NCBI GenBank assembly: GCA_018336035.1
Contig: JAGXRD010000147.1
Coordinates: 1-64,000 of the forward strand
DNA length: 64,000 bases
Source of the DNA: Alphaproteobacteria bacterium
GTDB lineage: Bacteria; Pseudomonadota; Alphaproteobacteria; Ferrovibrionales; Ferrovibrionaceae
Direction of reading: 5' to 3'
Made by a program: the position numbers and the translations under genes
Shown: positions 7,395 through 15,040 of the stretch, in pieces
How positions within the stretch are numbered: position 1 is the stretch's first letter
Layout of the letters: every line of letters starts with the position of its first letter
The notes under the pieces: model-generated
What the model saw: only the letters and a program-made list of their open reading frames with translations
Databases searched by the model: none
What the model was told of the DNA's origin: nothing

Positions 7395-9501
7395 CCAGAC
7401 TCCCATTCTGGGTTTAGACGGTCGCTGGGTGGTACCGCCCCCGCCGCGCGTCATCCTTCATATCGATTTCGAGACCCGCGGTACGGTTGAACTGGCCGAT
7501 GTTGGTGTCGACAATTACTCACGGCACCCCGATACCGGCGTCTGGTGTATGGCTTTCGCCTTCGGAGACGAAGATGTCGGCCTGCTGGAACCGGCGGATT
7601 TCAACACCGGCTGGAGCGACGATACTGACCGCGTGCTGGCGCATGTCGCCGCCGGCGGCCTGGTGGTCATCCACAACGCGGCGTTTGAGCTCGCCATTTG
7701 GAACAACATCATGGCGCCACGCCACGGCTGGCCGGCGCTGAAGCCCGAGCAATGCCGCTGCACCATGGCGATGGCATACGCCATGGCGCTGCCCGGTAGC
7801 TTGGAAATGGCCGCTGCTGCCGTCGGCATCCAGCAGCAAAAGGACATGGTCGGCCGCCGGCTAATGCTGCAGATGGCCCGACCGCGTGAAATCAAGCCGG
7901 ACGGAACGATCATCTGGTGGGACGAACCGGAGAAGCGCCGCCAGCTGGGTGAATACTGCCGACAGGACGTGCGTGTCGAGCGCGAGCTGGAGAAGCGGCT
8001 GATGCCGCTCTCCGATGCCGAACAGCGCCTCTGGGTGCTGGACCAGCAGATCAATAATCGCGGCGTCTTCGTCGATCAGCCGGCCGTGAAGGCTGCCATC
8101 GCCGTCGTGCAGGCCGAACAGGACCGGCTGAATGCTCGCATGCGCGAGGTGACCGGCAACTTCGTTGGTTTCTGCACCGAGGTTGCCCGAATCAAGAAGT
8201 GGCTGGGGACGCGTGGGTTCAACCAGGATGGGCTGGCCAAAGCTGACGTGGCTGACCTGCTGGAACGCGACGACCTGCCAGCCGACGTGCGCGAGGCGCT
8301 AGAACTGCGGCAGCGCGCGGGTCGTAGTAGCACCGCCAAGCTGACCCCGATGATTTCAGCAGCCAGTACCGATGGTCGGCTGCGCGGTATGTTCCAGTAT
8401 CACGGCGCCCGGACCGGTCGCTGGGCTGGTCGTCGGGTGCAGCTGCAGAATCTGCCTCGCCCGAAACTGAAGCCGGCAGAGATCGAGGATGTGCTGGATG
8501 CGCTGGTGCGCATGCCGACAGCCGAAGCGGCGCGCTACATTGACCTGTTTTACGGCAGCCCCATGGACGTGCTGCCATCCTGTCTGCGCGGTCTGCTGAC
8601 GGCAGCACCGGGAAAGCACCTGATCACAGCCGACTTTTCCAACATCGAAGGGCGTGTTCTCGCCTGGCTGGCCGGTGAAGAATGGAAACTGCAGGCGTTC
8701 CGTGATTTCGATGCCGGCACCGGGGCGGACATTTACAAGCTCATGGCCGCCAAAATCCTGCACAAGACCGTGGCAGAAATCACCGACGAAGAACGCCAGA
8801 CCTTCGGCAAGGTGCCGGAATTGGCCTGCGGTTACGAAGGTGGCGTTGGCGCTTTCCAGACCATGGCCAAAACGTATCTGGTCAAGATTCCCGACGAACA
8901 GGCCAACGAGATCAAGGGTCTGTGGCGCGGCGAGCATCCGAAAACCGTTTCGCTCTGGCGCGATACCGAGCGGGCGGCGATCAGTGCCGTATTGAATCCG
9001 GGCAAGACCTTTGCCGCCGGCGCACCCGGCCGGCAGGTCAAATACAAGGTGAAAGGCAGCTTCCTGTGGTGCCTGCTGCCAAGCGGCCGGACGCTTTGTT
9101 ATCCGTATCCGAAGATCATGCGGCTGCAGATGCCGTGGGGCGACGAGAAAGACAGCCTCACATACATGACCGAGATCGACCAGTCGGCGGGCGGTCGGGA
9201 CAAGATTATCCCGGATCCCGACGCGCATGGCCGCTGGCAGCGCATCTCGACCTATGGCGGCAAGCTGGTAGAAAACAACGACCAGGCGATCAGTCGTGAC
9301 CTGTTGGCCTTCGCCATGGAAACCTGTCATGCCGCCGGCTATCCCACGGTGTTGCACGCACATGACGAAAACGCTGGCGAAGTGGATGAAAGCTTCGGCG
9401 ACCTGAAAGAGTTCTGTGCCAAGTGCGCCACGATTCCGGACTGGGCCGTCGGCCTGCCGGTGGTGGCCGCGGGCTGGAGAGGACGGAGGTATCGGAAATA
9501 A
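7387..9501 (+). CDS. Phage family A DNA polymerase with 3'-5' exonuclease domain
   Basis: A 704-residue polymerase. The N-terminal DnaQ-like exonuclease has HIDFETRG (about residues 24-31) as Exo I and later acidic motifs. The polymerase has motif A DFSNIEGRVLAWLAG (about 415-430), the O-helix motif B RQTFGKVPELACGYEGG (about 468-485) and motif C LHAHDEN (about 655-662). All catalytic acidic residues are present. It would copy the phage genome with proofreading. There is no 5'-3' exonuclease domain. ATG 7387 lies inside the previous gene's end; a longer reading upstream is open but lacks family similarity. The TAA stop shares a base with the next ATG. Confidence 0.93.
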   Translation: MTDQTPILGLDGRWVVPPPPRVILHIDFETRGTVELADVGVDNYSRHPDTGVWCMAFAFGDEDVGLLEPADFNTGWSDDTDRVLAHVAAGGLVVIHNAAFELAIWNNIMAPRHGWPALKPEQCRCTMAMAYAMALPGSLEMAAAAVGIQQQKDMVGRRLMLQMARPREIKPDGTIIWWDEPEKRRQLGEYCRQDVRVERELEKRLMPLSDAEQRLWVLDQQINNRGVFVDQPAVKAAIAVVQAEQDRLNARMREVTGNFVGFCTEVARIKKWLGTRGFNQDGLAKADVADLLERDDLPADVREALELRQRAGRSSTAKLTPMISAASTDGRLRGMFQYHGARTGRWAGRRVQLQNLPRPKLKPAEIEDVLDALVRMPTAEAARYIDLFYGSPMDVLPSCLRGLLTAAPGKHLITADFSNIEGRVLAWLAGEEWKLQAFRDFDAGTGADIYKLMAAKILHKTVAEITDEERQTFGKVPELACGYEGGVGAFQTMAKTYLVKIPDEQANEIKGLWRGEHPKTVSLWRDTERAAISAVLNPGKTFAAGAPGRQVKYKVKGSFLWCLLPSGRTLCYPYPKIMRLQMPWGDEKDSLTYMTEIDQSAGGRDKIIPDPDAHGRWQRISTYGGKLVENNDQAISRDLLAFAMETCHAAGYPTVLHAHDENAGEVDESFGDLKEFCAKCATIPDWAVGLPVVAAGWRGRRYRK

Positions 9502-9704
9502 TGGCTGACATCATCGATCAGGCGAACGACACCGCCGACCTGTTTCTGCGTTCGTCGTTGCTTAAAAGGCAACAATCTGCTAAAGACCCACCATCCGGCA
9601 TCGGAATGTGCCTGTCCTGCGGCGAGGATGTCGAAGGCGAACGGCGCTGGTGCGACGCGGGCTGTCGGGACGACTGGCAGCGCAGGCAGAAGCGAGGCGC
9701 ATGA
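9501..9704 (+). CDS. Small zinc-finger protein (DksA/TraR-like finger)
   Basis: A 67-residue protein whose C-terminal half carries four cysteines, in CLSCGEDVEGERRWCDAGCR. This is a treble-clef or DksA-type zinc finger followed by a basic tail. The N-terminal half is helical. Its start is fixed by TAATG overlap with the polymerase, and its end overlaps the primase start by ATGA. The codons for residues about 19-25 contain the palindrome GTTGC-N7-GCAAC (9557-9573). The role is unknown; a replisome or transcription accessory function is only a guess. Confidence 0.7.
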   Translation: MADIIDQANDTADLFLRSSLLKRQQSAKDPPSGIGMCLSCGEDVEGERRWCDAGCRDDWQRRQKRGA

Positions 9705-11881
9705 GTATTCTCGAAACTGCGTTGGCCTTGGCAGCGGATGGTTTCTACGTTTTCCCGCTGCAGCCCGGCAAGAAGAAGCCGCCAAAGGGCATGCACTTCA
9801 AGGAGCGGGCCACCCGGGATCCGGCGCGGATAGCCGAATTCTTTGGCGAAGGCCATGCCAACATTGGCATCTACACTGGCCGTTTCGCCGAGAGTGAAGC
9901 CCTGCTGGTCATCGATGAAGACAACAAGGAAGGCAAGAACGGTCGGGCCTCCCTGCTGGCATTGGAGCTCGACGGTTATGACATCCCTGACACCCGTACA
10001 ACGGAAACACCAACAGGTGGTCGGCATCTTATCCTGCGCGTACCTGCTGCGCTTCGGCAGGGTGTCGACGTGCTCGGAAGCGGCCTCGATATTCGATCTC
10101 GCGGCGGTTACGTTGTCGGCCCTGGATCATCCGTTGACGCCGGACGGTATGTGGTGGGTGCAAATCTACCCGTGGCATCCGCTCCTGAATGGCTTGTCGA
10201 CCGTCTCGGCACAGGCACTGATCGACGTGGTGAACAGCCAGATCAGGACGGAGTTCGGGTTGACCGTGCCCGTGCTCTGGCTCGCGCAACCGCGTATCTG
10301 CAGTCCGACGCGCCATTAGCGATCAAGGGCCAGGGTGGCGACCAGACTACCTACAAGGTCGCCGCACGGGTCAAGGATTTCGGCCTGTCGCAGCAGGATT
10401 GCCTCGACGCCATGTTCGAGCACTGGAATCCGCGCTGCCCGCCCGGCTGGTCTTACGATCGCCTGGGCCAGAAGGTGGCCCATGCCTACCGGTACGGATT
10501 TGAGACGCCGGGCACTGCGGCACCGGAAGCCGATTTCACACCTGCCGCGCCGACAGATGACGGCGACACACCGGATACCGGCATCCACCCCTACGTCAAG
10601 ATCAACCGGGAATTCGCTTTCGTCATCGCCGGCGGCGGCTGCCACATCCTTTGGGAAACCACCGATGCCAAGGGGATGTGGAAGTTGGAACATCTGACGA
10701 TGTCAGCCTTCAACGGCAAGTTCGCCTCGCACAAGATCCAGCTTGGTCGCAAGACCGTGCCGGTTACCGAGGAATGGATGGAATGGGATGGCCGGCGATC
10801 CTACGATGGCATCGTGTTCGCGCCCTGCCAGCCGGTGCCCGACCGGTTTTACAACCTGTGGCGCGGCTTCCAGGTCGAGCCCTGGGGGCAAGAACCGGTG
10901 CCGCCGCCAGTGCAGGCCGCGCTGGATGCCTGGCTGGAGCATGGTCTGCAGAACGTCTGCCGCGGCGACCGCGTGCTGTTCCGCTGGCTGCTGGCCTACT
11001 GCGCTCATATCGTGCAGCGCCCGTGGGAAAAACCGCTGGTCTCGCTGGTATTCCGCGGCGCCAAGGGTGTCGGCAAGAACGCTTTCATCGAAACCGTCGG
11101 CCGGCTGCTGGGCGGCCATTTCCTGCTGACATCGAACCGCCGCTACCTGATCGGCAATTTCAACGGCCATCTGGAAAACTGCCTGATGTTCGCGCTCGAC
11201 GAAGCGTTCTGGTCCGGCGACAAGCAGGCCGAGGGCACGCTGAAAGACCTGATCACGGGCACCGAGCACGTCATCGAGCACAAGGGCAAGGAGACCTACA
11301 AGGTCGACAACCGGACCCGGGTGATCATCATCGGCAACGAGGAATGGCTGGTCCCGGCCAGCCACGATGAACGTCGGTACGCCGTGTTTGATGTCGGCGA
11401 CGGCCGGAAGCAGGACCGCGCATTCTTCAAGGCCATGCGGGAAGGCATGGAAGCTGGCGGCTATCGCCTGCTGCTGAGCCATCTCCAGAATGTCGACCTT
11501 ACGGGGATCGATCTGAACGGGGCGCCGGAAACCGACGCGCTGCTGGACCAGAAGCTGGCCTCGCTCGAACCGTTCCACCAATACTGGCTGGACTGTCTCA
11601 GCGAAGGCCGGATCCTGCTGTCCGATTTCGGCGAGGAATGGCCCGAGGCGGTGGACTGCAACCGTTTCCGCGACGCCTTCCGCCGCTATGCCAAGGAACG
11701 CCATGTGCGCAGCCGTCTGCCGGACGACCGCACGATCGGCAAGCAGCTGCGCGACGCCTGCCCTGGCACTTTCCACACCAAGACCAGCCGTGCCGGCTAC
11801 GTCTACAAGCTGCCCACTTTGGAACAGTGCCGCACGGCCTGGTCCACCTTCATCGGCCACGGCGTGCGGTGGCCGGAATGA
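9701..11881 (+). CDS. Bifunctional primase-polymerase / SF3-like helicase (DUF5906)
   Basis: A 726-residue two-domain replication protein. The N-terminal prim-pol (archaeo-eukaryotic primase) domain spans about residues 5-190, with GKKKPPKG, the catalytic acidic pair in LLVIDEDN and GGRHLILRV supplying the conserved His. The C-terminal DUF5906/VirE-like helicase has Walker A RGAKGVGKN (about 452-460), Walker B FALDEAFW (about 496-503), a sensor-like VIIIGNEEW and the arginine-containing SHDERRYAVFD. It would prime and unwind phage DNA. It completes a replisome with the polymerase, SSB and SNF2 helicase. The start overlaps the zinc-finger gene by ATGA. Confidence 0.9.
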   Translation: MSILETALALAADGFYVFPLQPGKKKPPKGMHFKERATRDPARIAEFFGEGHANIGIYTGRFAESEALLVIDEDNKEGKNGRASLLALELDGYDIPDTRTTETPTGGRHLILRVPAALRQGVDVLGSGLDIRSRGGYVVGPGSSVDAGRYVVGANLPVASAPEWLVDRLGTGTDRRGEQPDQDGVRVDRARALARATAYLQSDAPLAIKGQGGDQTTYKVAARVKDFGLSQQDCLDAMFEHWNPRCPPGWSYDRLGQKVAHAYRYGFETPGTAAPEADFTPAAPTDDGDTPDTGIHPYVKINREFAFVIAGGGCHILWETTDAKGMWKLEHLTMSAFNGKFASHKIQLGRKTVPVTEEWMEWDGRRSYDGIVFAPCQPVPDRFYNLWRGFQVEPWGQEPVPPPVQAALDAWLEHGLQNVCRGDRVLFRWLLAYCAHIVQRPWEKPLVSLVFRGAKGVGKNAFIETVGRLLGGHFLLTSNRRYLIGNFNGHLENCLMFALDEAFWSGDKQAEGTLKDLITGTEHVIEHKGKETYKVDNRTRVIIIGNEEWLVPASHDERRYAVFDVGDGRKQDRAFFKAMREGMEAGGYRLLLSHLQNVDLTGIDLNGAPETDALLDQKLASLEPFHQYWLDCLSEGRILLSDFGEEWPEAVDCNRFRDAFRRYAKERHVRSRLPDDRTIGKQLRDACPGTFHTKTSRAGYVYKLPTLEQCRTAWSTFIGHGVRWPE

Positions 11882-12939
11882 GCGGCGCCTACTACAACGA
11901 GATTGATCCCTACGCAGCCCAATGGCTGCGAAATCTTATCGCTGCGGGTCACATTCCCGCCGGCGATGTCGACGAACGGAGTATTGCCGATGTCCATCCC
12001 ATCGATCTCGTCGGATACACCCAATGCCATTTCTTCGCCGGGCTGGGGGGGTGGGCTTACGCAGCCAGACTCGCAGGATGGCCAGACAATAAACCCCTTT
12101 GGACCGGAAGCTGTCCATGTCAGCCATTCAGCGCCGCCGGCAAGCGCAAAGGCACGGCGGACGAAAGGCACCTCTGGCCAGAAATGCGACGTCTCATTGC
12201 TGCCTGTCGGCCCGTTGTCGTGGCTGGGGAGCAGGTTGCGAGCAAGGATGGCCGTGTATGGCTCGCCGGAGTACGAACTGATCTGGAAGACATGGCCTAT
12301 GGTGTCTGGGCCGCCGATCTCTGCGCTGCGGGCGTCAGCGCGCCGCATATCCGGCAACGAATTTGGTGGCTGGCCGACACCGACAGCGTTGTCGTTCAAG
12401 GACAGTCACCAACCGGGCAACAATCGTTCGATGAATCGGACAATGGAATTGGTCGGATGGCCAACGCCAACGGCAGCCTTGGCCAACAAGGGTGTACGGT
12501 CGACGGAGGGTGGAATTCGAGAAGCGATGCGCTCGAAGGGTCCGGATCTGGCGGCGGTGGCGTGTTTAGCGGGTTGGGTTTCACCGACAGCACAAGACGG
12601 GAGTCGGGGCAATCAACCACCGAGACCACACGACACAGGGATTCCGCTATCTCAGCAGGTAGTACAGGTGTTGCCCAGCCTGCCAGGCTGGGCAACACCG
12701 ACGAGCCGCGATCACAAGGATGGGGCGAGCGACTTATCAAATGTCCCCATCAATGGCCTCCTGGGACGCCAAATTTCGCTGTGCTCTGCACAGACGGAAA
12801 AGCGCGGCGCTTTGAACCCGGCTCATTCCCGCTGGCTCATGGGGTATCCGCGCGTGTGGGACGATTGCGCGCCTATGGTAACGCGATCAACCCGTGGATC
12901 GCGGCGGAAATACTCGGCGCCTATCTTGACGGTCCCTGA
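11878..12939 (+). CDS. Phage C5-cytosine DNA methyltransferase
   Basis: A 353-residue protein with C5-MTase motifs in order: I HFFAGLGGWAYA (about 50-61), IV GSCPCQPFSAAG (about 78-89, catalytic Cys in PCQ), VI-like VVAGEQV (Q replaces the usual N of ENV), VIII APHIRQRIWWLA (about 153-164) and X RAYGNAINPWIAAEI (about 331-345). Between VIII and X lies a Gly/Ser/Asp-rich variable region with repeated LADTD, MANAN and LGNTD units, where the target-recognition region is expected. It overlaps the primase by ATGA. It probably protects phage DNA from restriction. A second long frame runs through nearly the whole gene (11903-12955). Confidence 0.88.
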   Translation: MSGAYYNEIDPYAAQWLRNLIAAGHIPAGDVDERSIADVHPIDLVGYTQCHFFAGLGGWAYAARLAGWPDNKPLWTGSCPCQPFSAAGKRKGTADERHLWPEMRRLIAACRPVVVAGEQVASKDGRVWLAGVRTDLEDMAYGVWAADLCAAGVSAPHIRQRIWWLADTDSVVVQGQSPTGQQSFDESDNGIGRMANANGSLGQQGCTVDGGWNSRSDALEGSGSGGGGVFSGLGFTDSTRRESGQSTTETTRHRDSAISAGSTGVAQPARLGNTDEPRSQGWGERLIKCPHQWPPGTPNFAVLCTDGKARRFEPGSFPLAHGVSARVGRLRAYGNAINPWIAAEILGAYLDGP

Positions 12940-12955
12940 TCCGTTTACCGATTAG
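11903..12955 (+). CDS. Overlapping +1-frame ORF inside the methyltransferase gene (WPTP-repeat protein)
   Basis: An open frame of 350 codons in the +1 frame of the methyltransferase. It carries its own regular motifs: WKTWPMVSGPPISALRAS, repeated GWPTPTA / GWVSPTAQDG / GWATPTSRDHKDG, and LNPAHSRWLMGYPRVWDD near the end. I recall proteins with WPTPTARD-type repeats followed by LNPxxxEWLMGFPxGW as a common phage and methyltransferase-linked family. If that is right, this frame is not random. Possible starts are TTG 11903, ATG 11966 or ATG 11990. It stops 16 bases after the methyltransferase. Whether it is translated, or only mirrors selection on the other frame, cannot be decided here. Confidence 0.4.
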   Translation: MIPTQPNGCEILSLRVTFPPAMSTNGVLPMSIPSISSDTPNAISSPGWGGGLTQPDSQDGQTINPFGPEAVHVSHSAPPASAKARRTKGTSGQKCDVSLLPVGPLSWLGSRLRARMAVYGSPEYELIWKTWPMVSGPPISALRASARRISGNEFGGWPTPTALSFKDSHQPGNNRSMNRTMELVGWPTPTAALANKGVRSTEGGIREAMRSKGPDLAAVACLAGWVSPTAQDGSRGNQPPRPHDTGIPLSQQVVQVLPSLPGWATPTSRDHKDGASDLSNVPINGLLGRQISLCSAQTEKRGALNPAHSRWLMGYPRVWDDCAPMVTRSTRGSRRKYSAPILTVPDPFTD

Positions 12956-13047
12956 ATGTAAGCCAGCAGCATAACTGCGGCGCCGCCTACCATGATGCCG
13001 AACACGAAACCCCAACCCCACACTCGATGTCGTTCTGCTAAAGCCAT
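12952..13047 (-). CDS. 31-residue single-span membrane protein
   Basis: Reads MALAERHRVWGWG followed by a hydrophobic segment FVFGIMVGGAAVMLLAYI, that is, one likely transmembrane helix after a short polar N-terminus. AAGGAGG lies 7 bases upstream of the ATG, the best ribosome-binding site in the phage part. It is convergent with the methyltransferase and overlaps the last bases of the alternative frame. It sits between the phage operon and the tRNA. It may be a phage or host small membrane protein; the function is unknown. Confidence 0.6.
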   Translation of the reverse strand: MALAERHRVWGWGFVFGIMVGGAAVMLLAYI

Positions 13048-13107
13048 TTTCGACCTCCTTGCGACCTGATGTGAATTTGCCGTGTTGCTCTTTTTCTGCT
13101 AAGTATT

Positions 13108-13194
13108 TGGTGCCCCAGGCCGGACTTGAACCAGCACACCCTTGCGGATAACAGATTTTGAGTCTGTCGCGTCTACCAATTTCACCACTGGGGC
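13108..13194 (-). tRNA. tRNA-Leu (anticodon CAA)
   Basis: On the minus strand the acceptor GCCCCAG pairs with CTGGGGC. The anticodon stem ACAGA/TCTGT encloses CTCAAAA, giving anticodon CAA. A long variable arm, the GCTGG-TTCAAGT-CCGGC T-arm, discriminator A and encoded CCA follow. The length of 87 nt and the long variable arm fit a class II leucine tRNA. Its 3' end faces the phage genes, the usual geometry for a tRNA-borne attachment site. Confidence 0.95.
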
Positions 13195-13400
13195 CCGGCC
13201 GTCACGCCGAGAGTTTGCGGCGGGCGGATATTACCCAACACCAGCCCTGAATCAACGGCCAGCCATCCCTCGGCATCTTTCGGGAAATGGCGGATAAACA
13301 CTGCTTTGTCATGCCCTGCGACCGGACGGCGCATGGACAAGCCCTGCGGCCTCCGGCATACAGCTTGCCACCTCTTTTCACCGAGCGGAGTTCTGCCCAG

Positions 13401-13982
13401 GTGTTTCGCCCGCTTTACGACTGGACCATGCGCCAGGCCGCCCGGCCCCGCGCCGACCGTGCCCTCGCCGTGGTGTCCTTCCTGGAAAGTTCGGTCTTTC
13501 CCATCCCGCCCGACGTGATGCTGATCCCGATGTGCCTGGCCGACCGCAGCCGGGCGTTTTACTACGCCGCCGTCTGCACCGTGGCCTCGGTGATCGGCGG
13601 CCTGTTCGGTTATGCCATCGGCTATTTCCTGCTCGAGACGCTCGGCCGCTGGGTGATCGACCTCTATGGCTATGCCGAAAAGTGGCAGGCCTTCGAGGAT
13701 GCCTATGCCGAATGGGGCGTCTGGATCATCCTGATCAAGGGCCTGACGCCGATCCCTTACAAGATCGTCACCATCGCCAGTGGCGCGGCGCATTTCAGCC
13801 TTCTCGTCTTTATCCTCGCCTCTATCGTCACGCGCGGCCTGCGTTTCTTCCTGGTCGCCGGGCTGCTGCGGGCCTATGGCGAGCCGATCCGCGACTTCAT
13901 AGAGAAGCGACTCACTATTCTCGGCGTGATCTTCGTGGTCTGCCTGATTGGCGGTTTCGTCGCCGTGCGCTATCTTTTCTGA
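13401..13982 (+). CDS. YqaA-family (VTT/DedA-like) membrane protein
   Basis: A 193-residue inner-membrane protein of the YqaA/VTT group. Near the N-terminus is SFLESSVFPIPPDVMLIPM. The mid-protein conserved loop is IILIKGLTPIPYKIVTIASG. These are the re-entrant-loop motifs of DedA-superfamily transporters or flippases. Several hydrophobic helices follow, ending VVCLIGGFVAVRYLF. GTG 13401 gives VFRPLYDWTMRQA, matching where relatives start, with GGAG about 10 bases upstream. An open extension to 13287 looks non-coding. DsbB begins 3 bases after its stop, so the two are probably co-transcribed. Confidence 0.8.
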   Translation: MFRPLYDWTMRQAARPRADRALAVVSFLESSVFPIPPDVMLIPMCLADRSRAFYYAAVCTVASVIGGLFGYAIGYFLLETLGRWVIDLYGYAEKWQAFEDAYAEWGVWIILIKGLTPIPYKIVTIASGAAHFSLLVFILASIVTRGLRFFLVAGLLRAYGEPIRDFIEKRLTILGVIFVVCLIGGFVAVRYLF

Positions 13983-13985
13983 ACC

Positions 13986-14477
13986 ATGATCGACAGCGCA
14001 TTTCTGCCCCATCGTTCCGGCCTGCTCGTTGCCCTGGCGGCCGGGGGCACGCTGGCGCTGGTGCTGATCGCGCAATACGGCTTCGGCCTGCCGCCCTGCG
14101 AAATGTGCCACTGGCAGCGCTGGCCGCATATCGCCGCACTGATCTTCGGCCTCGGCGCCCTGCTGCTGCCGCGCTGGCGCGTAAAGCTTCTCGCGCTCGC
14201 GGCCCTCAGCTTTGCGATCACCGGCGGCATCGGCGTGTTCCATGCCGGTGTGGAATGGAAATGGTGGCAGGGCCTGACCAGCTGCGGCAGCAGCTCGACC
14301 GCCACCTCGCTGGAAGACCTGCGCGCCCAGATCATGGCCGCACCCGTTGTGCGCTGTGACGACGCCGCCATCCGCGTGCTGGGCCTCTCCATGGCTGGCT
14401 GGAATGCGCTGTGGTCGGCGGCGCTGGCCATCTTCGCGCTGCTCGCTGCCCGTCGTGCCGCGCAGGAGGCCGTGTGA
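13986..14477 (+). CDS. dsbB: Disulfide bond formation protein B
   Basis: A 163-residue four-helix membrane protein. The first periplasmic loop holds the CEMC redox pair followed by HWQRWPH, the quinone-contact region. The second loop has the second cysteine pair (TSCGSSS and VVRCDDAA). The layout matches DsbB, which reoxidises DsbA and passes electrons to quinone. No dsbA lies nearby. The stop shares a base with the coq7 start, an apt pairing of two quinone-linked genes. Confidence 0.88.
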   Translation: MIDSAFLPHRSGLLVALAAGGTLALVLIAQYGFGLPPCEMCHWQRWPHIAALIFGLGALLLPRWRVKLLALAALSFAITGGIGVFHAGVEWKWWQGLTSCGSSSTATSLEDLRAQIMAAPVVRCDDAAIRVLGLSMAGWNALWSAALAIFALLAARRAAQEAV

Positions 14478-15034
14478 TGCAGAAACCCACGTCGCAAAAA
14501 CGGCGCCTGGCCGGCGATCCCGATCCGCGCGCCCTGCTGGAGCGTATCCTGCGCGTCGACCATGCCGGCGAATATGGCGCCAAACGCATCTATGAAGGCC
14601 AGCTGTCGGTACTGAAGGCTGCGCCTTCCACGCCGACCATCCGCCATATGCTGCAGCAGGAGCAGGTGCATCTCGACACTTTCAACCGCCTGCTGCCGCA
14701 GCGCCGCGTGCGCCCCACCCTGCTGACGCCGCTCTGGCATGTCGGCGGCTTCGCGCTCGGCGCCGCCACGGCTTTGCTGGGCGAAAAAGCCGCCATGGCC
14801 TGCACGGAAGCCGTCGAGGAAGTGATCGATGCGCATTATGCCAGGCAGGTCGAGAAACTGGGCGAAGCCGAACCCGAGCTGCGCGCCACCATTGAGACAT
14901 TCCGCGCCGAGGAAGTCGAACACCGCGACACGGCACGTGCCGAGGGCGCCAGCGAGGCACCGGCCTATCCGCTGCTGTCGCGCGGCATTAAGGCCATTAC
15001 ACGTGGCGCCATCTGGCTGTCCGAGCGTGTTTAA
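14477..15034 (+). CDS. coq7: Demethoxyubiquinone hydroxylase Coq7
   Basis: A 185-residue di-iron carboxylate enzyme. Iron ligands are visible in HAGEYGAKRIYEGQ (about 32-45), QQEQVHLDTF (ExxH), EAVEEVIDAHY and FRAEEVEHRD (ExxH), giving the paired E...ExxH pattern. It carries out the C6 hydroxylation step in ubiquinone synthesis at the membrane. ATG 14477 overlaps the dsbB stop (TGATG). Length is normal for bacterial Coq7. Confidence 0.9.
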   Translation: MQKPTSQKRRLAGDPDPRALLERILRVDHAGEYGAKRIYEGQLSVLKAAPSTPTIRHMLQQEQVHLDTFNRLLPQRRVRPTLLTPLWHVGGFALGAATALLGEKAAMACTEAVEEVIDAHYARQVEKLGEAEPELRATIETFRAEEVEHRDTARAEGASEAPAYPLLSRGIKAITRGAIWLSERV

Positions 15035-15040
15035 GCTGCC

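Noticed and set aside
13195-13400. Extension of the YqaA-like protein to 13287
   Set aside because: The added residues are not similar to the family and have no ribosome site; the region must also hold the tRNA promoter.
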